A stretch of DNA of 57,860 nt from a virus. Position 1 is the stretch's first letter. Every line of letters begins with the position of its first letter. Below, one piece after another: positions 52,401 through 57,860 of the stretch. A program made the translations under genes and the position numbers. Under the pieces are notes generated by a model. It ran no database searches, was not told where the DNA came from, and was given only the letters and a program-made list of their open reading frames with translations. The DNA lies in IMG/VR virus record IMGVR_UViG_3300028920_002366, positions 1 to 57,860 of that record; one strand, given 5' to 3'.

Positions 52401-53347
52401 TTACAAATAAGGCTGCACCATCGAAAACAAAAAGTACATACAATACAGGCAGGTATGGTGAGATTACTTTTGACACAGAAAATGACTTAGTATATTTTTT
52501 TACGGACCCGGCTTCAGGAGATGATAGTATTAATGTCTATAATGATGACGATTTGTCAAAAGTAAATATAATTAATCCTTTTGGAAATATGGAGTTTTCT
52601 GAGATAAAACAAATAGTATTAGCGTCTGAATATGATCATGTAAGAGACGTAGCGTTTTCATATGGTGGCAAAGATGATCAGATTGAAGGGTGGAAATTCA
52701 CATCAACAATAGCGTCTCATTATCTGTATCAGATAATGAAAAATTATTCAGGCAAAATAGATATAATAGATATATACCAAATTTACAACAAACCAGTAAT
52801 GGGATCTGAGATAAAAATAGAAGATATTCTTTTTGTTGCAGATTCTGGTGTAAGAAAGCTTTCTGTTTTTCATACTGGTTCAGATCTCATATGTAACGAT
52901 TTTATAGTTAAATACAAAAGAAATAATGCTACAGACGAGTTTGAGGGTGTATATGTGCTGCCAGATACATATACCATGGTTAAATCTGGCATAACTCTTC
53001 AGCAAGCCAGGATAGACTATTATGACGGTAGAAAAAAAACACTTGAAATAGAAAGTAGATTTATATACAGCGAAAATATTGCTAAGAAATTAGCTGAATG
53101 GCATGCTGATGATAAAGCAGAGGTACATTTCTATTGTGAAATTTATTTGGACTACAAACACTACTCAGACAAAAACTCACTTAATACTCAATACCAGATT
53201 GGAGATATCATATATCTTAATGGTACTGATAGCGGTATTACATTTGATTCAAGCAAGCCTTTATATATCAAAGACATATCAATATTAGATTCTGGGAGAG
53301 AAATTCTCATTAAAGCTAAAAGCCTCCATCCTATATCTTCTTTTTAA
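49421..53347 (+). CDS. Central tail / hub protein with inserted LVIVD propeller
   Basis: 1308 residues. About 1-230: tail-hub start (DRPDISLDGNVYRNVVLSWG ... IPKKFIDQTIPVLFGDLGET). About 745-1046: seven LVIVD-type repeats (x-L-x-I-I-D-V-S-D-P-x-x-P), a seven-bladed propeller. About 1150-1308: hub C-terminus (YYDGRKKTLEIESRFIYSEN ... IGDIIYLNG). The propeller appears to be inserted in a hub protein and would sit at the tail tip. Ends the tail operon. Confidence 0.65.
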   Translation: MIQENSCLVMQITLKSNTYYVTDRPDISLDGNVYRNVVLSWGNIEFFGNIGDGEFQTGSTEVVLMNGEEYIDAGYNFDPTDIWNNYTAEIRRYSSGMYNFVDYGDGLGCLPVKKGKIKNYQISNNQISFSIEDVDSRDSILIPGVICVDNSSLDESDARTTITGVIGGSGDTISVTDSSIFYTGELVFLTENTGDTEYARILSIDSDNNRLTFYEDVQNSFSSGTNYIEKAFRVIPKKFIDQTIPVLFGDLGETGNIFAKLITTNGGAGTQKIICDYIKTTSISQVGIFFEDMREYLKAEEDEDYTINNNIIDFEIDTEATLSEDIVTISGGIQVIKVSSIDNIIWYDEDTVENANPEMLTVSVIKIDQELMQVVDKPSNIYIQVERGYNGTNITTHNAGAKIYQSSKYSSKNLISFFHLFPAVASSNYYYKTNPGAPTLVISDIMTGWNNIIDGDLNTYYEIYYDISEQSMRIINFDIKFANIEKSYKVIYSCLALKSYLYLYLDADSSLLITKTRYNHFKFALYDPNQKTERDEDLLTQSAGTGNQDFNYHIQGSIEYSGLTAQTASIDMLIDNYSTFSGDNQTTVYHDSEFTNIIKYKPNYNLEYLEYDYTGSENYLYSNNYKDTGRPFVEAAEEGPYIIDKLTDLNKKWKFSMLFWYYTAGIKFRLNTIGIWCRFLVDFTENELISKATGRQITETVSDITKSTEGNLCEHPKDVCCQLLTQEMQYEEDDFGYTWRESSYKYCYVMNYNTTLEIIDVTIPERPVQVSTTDLSSSFGGYSYDFKLYEDKIYLTNGTDRLMIIDVSDKMNPTVDKLILDGELGGVDLTGAKGLDIEGNYLYVGTTTKMEVIDISDTENPVHVGTAENGVGGVTINESQELQYVAEFGYVFVSIKSGVEIIDVSTPSSPTHVNLISITNYVALYRRLRMKIVGDYLYYCQIAALDTFNLLIYDISDPGSPNLESTTSIDDIWGLWVYNDKAYLTNTVLDQWDVTNKAAPSKTKSTYNTGRYGEITFDTENDLVYFFTDPASGDDSINVYNDDDLSKVNIINPFGNMEFSEIKQIVLASEYDHVRDVAFSYGGKDDQIEGWKFTSTIASHYLYQIMKNYSGKIDIIDIYQIYNKPVMGSEIKIEDILFVADSGVRKLSVFHTGSDLICNDFIVKYKRNNATDEFEGVYVLPDTYTMVKSGITLQQARIDYYDGRKKTLEIESRFIYSENIAKKLAEWHADDKAEVHFYCEIYLDYKHYSDKNSLNTQYQIGDIIYLNGTDSGITFDSSKPLYIKDISILDSGREILIKAKSLHPISSF

Positions 53348-53376
53348 TTGATTTATAGTAAATTATAAAATTATTG

Positions 53377-53405
53377 TTGATATTTAATTTTTTTTGTGGT
53401 AATAT
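53377..53405 (+). promoter_or_regulatory. Strong promoter for replication operon
   Basis: TTGATA (53377-53382), 17-bp spacer, TAATAT (53400-53405) preceded by TGG. An inverted repeat GTTATT/AATAAC follows at about 53409-53425, near the expected transcript start, and could be an operator. Confidence 0.75.
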
Positions 53406-53445
53406 TTAGTTATTATTTGAATAACACAAAAATAAGGAGCTGTAT

Positions 53446-54009
53446 ATGCGAATCACAAAAAAATGGCTTATAGAAAAATATGCTTGCGAACCAGGATTAT
53501 TATGGTTTTGTAACCAGTCTGAGATAAATCCCATAAAAATAATCAAAAAGCTTATGTTAGAGGATCGTTATGAATGGGGTAGCTGGTTGATTACAAACAT
53601 TCTTACAAAGAAAGATAATATCTTATACGCGATATTCGCAGCGGAAAAAGTACTCCATATTTTCGAAGAAAAATATCCAAACGACAAAAGACCAAGGAAA
53701 GCTATCGAAGTAGCTAAAAAATATTTAAGTAATTTTTACGCATCTGCTGCTGCTGATGCTGCTGCTGCTGCTGCTGTTGATGCTTCTGATGCTGCTTATA
53801 TTGATGATGCTACGGCAGCTGCTGATGCTGCGGCAGCTGCTTATTCTACTGCTGCTGCGGTTACTTCTGACTATATTACTTCTTCTGTTTATGCTGATTC
53901 TGCTTATGCTGATTCTGCTTCTGCGGCAGCTTATAATAATAATTCAGACTATTATTTAGAAAAAAAAATAATAAATTATGGGATCGATTTACTTAAAAAA
54001 CAAGAGTAA
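53446..54009 (+). CDS. Ala-rich protein of the phage 'putative immunity' type
   Basis: 187 residues. The first ~100 are globular (ILYAIFAAEKVLHIFEEKYPNDKRPRKAIEVAKKYL), a block I recognise from phage proteins annotated as putative immunity (Imm-5-like). Residues 100-160 are an Ala/Asp/Ser tract from GCT/GCA/GAT repeats (AAADAAAAAAVDASDAAY). Length of this tract probably varies. Function unknown. RBS AAGGAG. Confidence 0.6.
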   Translation: MRITKKWLIEKYACEPGLLWFCNQSEINPIKIIKKLMLEDRYEWGSWLITNILTKKDNILYAIFAAEKVLHIFEEKYPNDKRPRKAIEVAKKYLSNFYASAAADAAAAAAVDASDAAYIDDATAAADAAAAAYSTAAAVTSDYITSSVYADSAYADSASAAAYNNNSDYYLEKKIINYGIDLLKKQE

Positions 54010-54011
54010 AA

Positions 54012-55256
54012 ATGGATATAAATTACCTAAAAAGTAGAATAATGTCTGAGGTAAGTATTGTTTCTGTCGTAGAAAAATATACAAAGATTAAGAAAACAGG
54101 AAACCAATATATAGGTCTTTGCCCATTTCATAACGAAAAAACACCATCATTTTTTGTTAACCCTGAGAAAAATTTATTTAATTGTTTTGGATGTCATATG
54201 GGTGGGGATTTATACAAATTTGTTATGGAAATGGAAAAATTATCATTTATGGATACGGTGATAAAAATATCCCAGGATTATGGAATTATGGAAAATAATA
54301 ACCAAAATCAAAGTAAGTATAATGAATACTATTCAGCACTAAAACTAATTTCTGATTCTTATTATAACGAATTAAAAAAAAATAAAATTGCTATAAACTT
54401 TTTAAAGCAACGAAAAATTAAACCAGAAATAGTAAAAGAACTTAAAATTAGTTACGCTCCAAGCGCGATAAATTACTCAACACAAGTGCTAAAGCAAAAT
54501 ACAGATCTCATGAATAAGGTAGGGATAGTAAAAATTACCGACAATGAAATGAAAGATAGATTTAATAATAGGATAATGTTTCCAATCTTTAGCAGTAATA
54601 ATATTGTAGGTTTTTCTGGCAGGGCTGTTAGTGATAGCTTACCAAAATATCTTAATTCACCTGATACTGATATTTACAAAAAGTCAGAGGTTTTGTATGG
54701 CCTAAATTTTGCTAAAAGATATATCAAAGAGAAAGGTTGTGTAATAATTGTTGAGGGTAATTTTGACTTTGTTAAGCTTTACCAAAATGGAATAAAAAAT
54801 GTAGTAGCACTACTATGTACTAACTTTACTGACTACCAAATTAATTTACTAAAAAAAATAACCAATAATTTTATTCTTTGCCTTGATAATGATAATGCTG
54901 GTAGGAACTCAACAAAAAAAATAATTTACAATATATACGAAAAATATGACGAAATTAAAATAAATATAGTGTCACTAAAAGATACAAAAGACCCTGATAG
55001 TTTTATTGACGAATATGGCTGCGAAAAATTTTTAGTTGAGATAAAAAATAGTACTATGGGGATAAATTATTTAATTTACAATTCAAAGTTTAAGGTTGAG
55101 TTACAAAATATTATTAAAAGTATTTATAAAAAATATACTTCAAATCTAAAAACAGAAAAAGATGAAAAAAAAATAAAACAAAAAACTTGTTTTTTGAAGA
55201 AAAAAATCGTACAATTAATTAAAGTAACCGAAGAAATTATGGGAGAAACAAAATAA
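54012..55256 (+). CDS. DNA primase (DnaG type)
   Basis: 414 residues. CHC2 zinc finger: C37, H40, C58, C61 (CPFHNEKTPSF ... CFGCHMGGD). Toprim domain: IIVEGNFDFVKLYQNG (Glu near 248) and ILCLDNDNAGRN (D-x-D near 292-294). Makes RNA primers for lagging-strand synthesis. Shorter than cellular DnaG (about 580-600) and lacking a clear helicase-binding domain; no replicative helicase is seen in the window. Confidence 0.9.
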   Translation: MDINYLKSRIMSEVSIVSVVEKYTKIKKTGNQYIGLCPFHNEKTPSFFVNPEKNLFNCFGCHMGGDLYKFVMEMEKLSFMDTVIKISQDYGIMENNNQNQSKYNEYYSALKLISDSYYNELKKNKIAINFLKQRKIKPEIVKELKISYAPSAINYSTQVLKQNTDLMNKVGIVKITDNEMKDRFNNRIMFPIFSSNNIVGFSGRAVSDSLPKYLNSPDTDIYKKSEVLYGLNFAKRYIKEKGCVIIVEGNFDFVKLYQNGIKNVVALLCTNFTDYQINLLKKITNNFILCLDNDNAGRNSTKKIIYNIYEKYDEIKINIVSLKDTKDPDSFIDEYGCEKFLVEIKNSTMGINYLIYNSKFKVELQNIIKSIYKKYTSNLKTEKDEKKIKQKTCFLKKKIVQLIKVTEEIMGETK

Positions 55257-55981
55257 TGGCTAAAAGATTATTTGACAACACTTTATTTAAACACAAGTTT
55301 TTTAAAAATTTACCAGAAAAATATAAATTGATGTGGATATACTTACTATGTGAATGCGATCATTCTGGTATATGGATTGTAGATTTTGATGTATTGGGTA
55401 TTTATATAAAAAACATAGGTTTAGAAGAATCAATTAAAGTCTTTGGTGATAAAATAGTAGTTTTCGACAATGAAGAGAAATGGTTTATCCCGTCTTTTAT
55501 AGAGTTCCAATATGGGTTATTAAACGAAAAAAATAGAGTACATAAATCAGTTATAGATATTTTGGATAGATTCAAACTATTAAAATATACAAAAATAATG
55601 ACCCTTGAAAGGGTCATGGAAGGGTGTAAGGATAAAGATAAAGATAAAGACAAAGACAAAGACAAGGAAAAAGAGAAAGAAAAAGAAAAAAAAGAAAAGC
55701 ATTATAAATTAGGCTCAAAAAAAAATGAAGAAGATTTTAATTTTTTTTGGCAAAAGTATCACGAAGTTGTTAAATTAAAAAAAACAGACCTGCAAGATTC
55801 AAAAAAAGCTTGGTCGAAATTAACCAGAAAGGAGAAAACCAATGCCTTGAATAATATAGAAAAATACTATTGGTCGCTCAAAAATAAGAATTATCCACAC
55901 AAAGCACGAACATATCTCTCGAAAAAACACTTTGATGACGAGTTTGAAATTAACAAAAATGACAAATGGGGAAATTGGTAA
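55256..55981 (+). CDS. Putative replication initiation protein
   Basis: 241 residues. N-terminal RLFDNTLFKHKFFKNLPEKYKLMWIYLLCECDHSGIW is typical of winged-helix phage replication (gpO/DnaD-like) proteins. Residues about 125-150 are a KDKDKD...KEKEKE tract. The C-terminal WQKYHEVVKLKKTDLQDSKKAWSKLTRKEK ... YPHKARTYLS is common in phage initiators. A perfect inverted repeat and short tandem repeats lie inside the gene, as in lambda O, where the origin is internal. Confidence 0.6.
   Translation: MAKRLFDNTLFKHKFFKNLPEKYKLMWIYLLCECDHSGIWIVDFDVLGIYIKNIGLEESIKVFGDKIVVFDNEEKWFIPSFIEFQYGLLNEKNRVHKSVIDILDRFKLLKYTKIMTLERVMEGCKDKDKDKDKDKDKEKEKEKEKKEKHYKLGSKKNEEDFNFFWQKYHEVVKLKKTDLQDSKKAWSKLTRKEKTNALNNIEKYYWSLKNKNYPHKARTYLSKKHFDDEFEINKNDKWGNW
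55598..55700. other. Candidate replication origin inside the initiator gene
   Basis: ATGACCCTT-GA-AAGGGTCAT (55598-55617) is a perfect 9-bp inverted repeat. Just downstream (about 55627-55700) comes a run of GATAAA/GACAAA hexamers grading into GAAAAA/GAGAAA, a strongly purine-biased strand that would unwind easily. Layout recalls the iteron/AT-rich origin in lambda gene O. No other evidence. Confidence 0.35.
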
Positions 55982-56313
55982 TGACAAAAAATTTTTTTAA
56001 AAACCGAATTAAAAAGCTTGAAAAAGAGCTTCAACTCTCTGCAAATACAGAGTTTTACACCGATGTTTTGTTTGAAAAATTTAAAAATTCTGATGATAAA
56101 AATTTTAACAAAACTTGCGATATTTTAGCATCAACTTACGAAAATAAATTCAAATTTCCTGGGTTAAGTGATTTTATAAAAGTTTATAAATCAATAATTT
56201 ACCCGCCAAAAAATCTTAATTTAAGAAAAAAAAAACTAACAAACAGGGAAGTTGAGCAGGTTGGAAATATAGCCTCTGAATTAGCAAAAAAATTTTCAAA
56301 GAAAGGATCCTAA
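55981..56313 (+). CDS. Hypothetical replication-region protein (110 aa)
   Basis: ATG 55981 overlaps the initiator TAA; GGGG lies ~10 nt upstream. Helical, basic (FFKNRIKKLEKELQLS ... FKFPGLSDFIKVYKS). Could be a helicase loader by position only. Last codons K-K-G-S plus TAA lie in cassette junction DNA shared with 9025-9039. Confidence 0.5.
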   Translation: MTKNFFKNRIKKLEKELQLSANTEFYTDVLFEKFKNSDDKNFNKTCDILASTYENKFKFPGLSDFIKVYKSIIYPPKNLNLRKKKLTNREVEQVGNIASELAKKFSKKGS

Positions 56314-57297
56314 ATGTCTACACTATACCGCACAGACGGAACAATGATAGATAGTTCTAACAAGTTACCACTCGAAAAATTAGCAAATAAGAACAAAGAT
56401 AAGCTTTTTGGTGCCAATCTCAGTTATAAAATTCTACGTTTCGCTAATCTCCAAAAAGCTAATCTCAAAAAAGCTAATCTACAAAAAGCTAATCTAAGTT
56501 TCACCAATCTTAGTTTTGCTGATCTCCGGGAAGCCAATCTCCAAAAAGCCAATCTAAGTTGCGCCAATCTAAGTTACGCCAATCTTAGTTTTGCTGATCT
56601 CCGGAAAGCCAATCTACAGGGAGTCGATCTCCAGAGAGCCGATTTCAGAAAAGCCAATCTCCGGAAAGCAGATGTTAAGGAAGCCAATCTCAATTACGCC
56701 AATCTCCGGGGAGCCGATCTCCGGGAAGCAAATCTCCGGGGAGCCGATCTCCGGGAAGCAGATCTTCGAGAAGCCAATCTCAGTTTCGCCGATCTACGTT
56801 TCGCCGATCTACGAGAAGCCAATCTCAGTTTCGCCGATCTCAGTTTCGCCAATCTCAGTTTCGCTAATCTCAGTTTCACCGATCTCCAGAAAGCAGATCT
56901 CCAGAAAGCCGATCTCCAGAAAGCCGATCTCAGGAAAGTCAATCTCCAGAAAGCCGATCTCCGAGAAGTCGATTTCCGCTGGTCGATAATCGATGATGCA
57001 GACCTCCGCAACGCAAAATACGACTATGAGACAGTAATGCTTCAAGTTGATTGGGGAGAACTTTCCGACAAACTCACCCTCGAACTCATGCGCCAGGACG
57101 CGCAATTAATTGGAGAAGACATGATAACAGCCTGGGCTAATGGCGGCGAATGTCCTTACGAAGTTCTGTACAGAGATCGAGACTTCAAATTCAATGTTAA
57201 AAAACACCTCTGGAAACCCGGAAAACCAAAATACGGAAAAGATCAAATGAGAGAGCTGTTTGAGGCGCTTTGTAAGGAAAAAGGAGTGAAGATCTGA
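56314..57297 (+). CDS. Pentapeptide-repeat protein, cassette 7
   Basis: 327 residues: family N-terminus (MSTLYRTDGTMIDSSNKLPL), array at about 30-230, full C-terminal domain. Bases 56578-56704 are identical to 57734-57860 in cassette 8, and 56578-56661 to cassette 5. RBS AAAGGA is contained in the upstream gene's last codons. Its TGA overlaps a recT remnant ATG. Confidence 0.9.
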   Translation: MSTLYRTDGTMIDSSNKLPLEKLANKNKDKLFGANLSYKILRFANLQKANLKKANLQKANLSFTNLSFADLREANLQKANLSCANLSYANLSFADLRKANLQGVDLQRADFRKANLRKADVKEANLNYANLRGADLREANLRGADLREADLREANLSFADLRFADLREANLSFADLSFANLSFANLSFTDLQKADLQKADLQKADLRKVNLQKADLREVDFRWSIIDDADLRNAKYDYETVMLQVDWGELSDKLTLELMRQDAQLIGEDMITAWANGGECPYEVLYRDRDFKFNVKKHLWKPGKPKYGKDQMRELFEALCKEKGVKI

Positions 57298-57347
57298 TGT
57301 TAAGCAAAACAGAAAAAATTATTAACATTGTAACACAAAGGAGTTGA
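57297..57347 (+). pseudogene. Remnant of the recT 5' end, second copy
   Basis: Same 16-codon frame as 1444-1494 except that it keeps GAA (Glu) at codon 6 as in intact recT. It ends in the AAAGGAG RBS of cassette 8. Its presence after two different cassettes shows that a cassette pair with this linker was duplicated. Confidence 0.75.
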
Positions 57348-57349
57348 AA

Positions 57350-57860
57350 ATGCCAACACTATATAGCACAGACGGAACAATGATAGATAGTTCTAACGAA
57401 TTGTCGCTCACAGAGTTAGTACGGAAGAACAAGAAGAAACTTTTGGAAGCTGATCTCCGAGTAGCAGATCTCCGAAAAATCAATTTGCAAAAAGCCGATT
57501 TCAGTTACACTGATCTCCGGGAAGCTGATCTCCGGGAAGCTGATCTCCGGGAAGCTGATCTCCGGGAAGCTGATCTCAGTTACGCTGATCTCCGAGAAGC
57601 AAATCTCAGTTACGCTGATCTCCGTGAAGCTGATCTCTGTTACGCTGATCTCCGGAAAGCAGTACTTGAGGATATTAATTTTCAAGGTACAGATCTCCGA
57701 AAAGCCAATCTTCGAAAAGCAAATCTCCGAAAAGCCAATCTTAGTTTTGCTGATCTCCGGAAAGCCAATCTACAGGGAGTCGATCTCCAGAGAGCCGATT
57801 TCAGAAAAGCCAATCTCCGGAAAGCAGATGTTAAGGAAGCCAATCTCAATTACGCCAATC
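57350..57860 (+). CDS. Pentapeptide-repeat protein, cassette 8 (cut by window end)
   Basis: Open for 170 codons to the window edge, with no stop. Family N-terminus (MPTLYSTDGTMIDSSNELSL), then repeats, including four perfect tandem copies of the LREAD unit (about 57518-57577). It is a visible mosaic: a segment like cassette 3 (RKAVLEDINFQGTDLR, about 57650-57700) joined to one identical to cassette 7 (from 57734). Confidence 0.9.
   Translation, partial: MPTLYSTDGTMIDSSNELSLTELVRKNKKKLLEADLRVADLRKINLQKADFSYTDLREADLREADLREADLREADLSYADLREANLSYADLREADLCYADLRKAVLEDINFQGTDLRKANLRKANLRKANLSFADLRKANLQGVDLQRADFRKANLRKADVKEANLNYAN
57734..57860. repeat. 127-bp identical segment shared with cassette 7 (56578-56704)
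   Basis: By eye the two stretches match at every base and the match reaches the window end. The first 84 bp also match 12148-12231 in cassette 5. Such identity in fast-varying arrays implies recent gene conversion or duplication. Confidence 0.85.

Noticed and set aside
1-57860. Prophage with lysogeny genes
   Set aside because: No integrase, excisionase, CI-like repressor or att repeat recognised; the HTH protein at 4440 fits TerS.

Overview
The window is most of a tailed-phage genome: AT-rich, almost every gene on the + strand, tightly packed with ATGA/TAATG overlaps and strong AGGAGG-type ribosome binding sites. The order terS-terL-portal, head genes, tail tube, frameshifted tail chaperone, tape measure, tail tip, primase, with no sheath or baseplate-wedge genes, points to a siphovirus. 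No integrase or repressor is recognisable, nor is an endolysin. The host is not directly visible. A CMP-Kdo-synthetase-like enzyme and a heptosyltransferase-like protein suggest a host with LPS-like glycans, so probably Gram-negative (inference).

Layout. 0-4 kb: pentapeptide-repeat genes around recT. 4-8 kb: terS, terL, portal. 8-33 kb: a large accessory island separates the portal from the head genes. It holds about ten glycosyltransferases, two methyltransferase domains, a DRE-TIM aldolase, a CMP-sugar synthetase, a sulfotransferase, a YqaJ exonuclease, dUTPase and many small membrane and Cys-rich proteins. 33-37 kb: MuF-like head protein, scaffold, major capsid protein. 37-53 kb: head completion, fibres, tail tube, chaperone with a -1 frameshift site, tape measure, and tail-tip proteins; three of these tail proteins appear to carry seven-repeat beta-propellers. 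53-56 kb: Ala-rich protein, DnaG-type primase, putative replication initiator. 56-57.9 kb: two more pentapeptide genes, the last running off the window.

The most striking feature is a dispersed family of eight pentapeptide-repeat genes ('cassettes'): 146, 1497 (broken), 2969, 9037, 12004, 17849, 56314, and 57350 (cut by the window). Each has the same N-terminal ~30 residues, a variable array of 15-nt repeats from a small DNA vocabulary, and the same ~95-residue C-terminal domain. They are visibly richer in G+C than their surroundings. They are set exactly between other genes. The same junction DNA precedes cassettes that follow unrelated genes, and it supplies those genes' last codons and stop in different frames. 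One cassette is fused to the head of another gene and two are followed by a deleted remnant of the recT start. A RecT/YqaJ recombination pair and an HNH endonuclease lie directly beside cassettes. I read this as a recombining gene-cassette system that remodels the phage at gene boundaries.

The two window ends look like halves of a second copy of the internal arrangement cassette - HNH(-) - promoter - MKTLEQ gene (12004-13580). The sequence is therefore probably a circularly permuted or circular genome whose assembly broke in this repeat.
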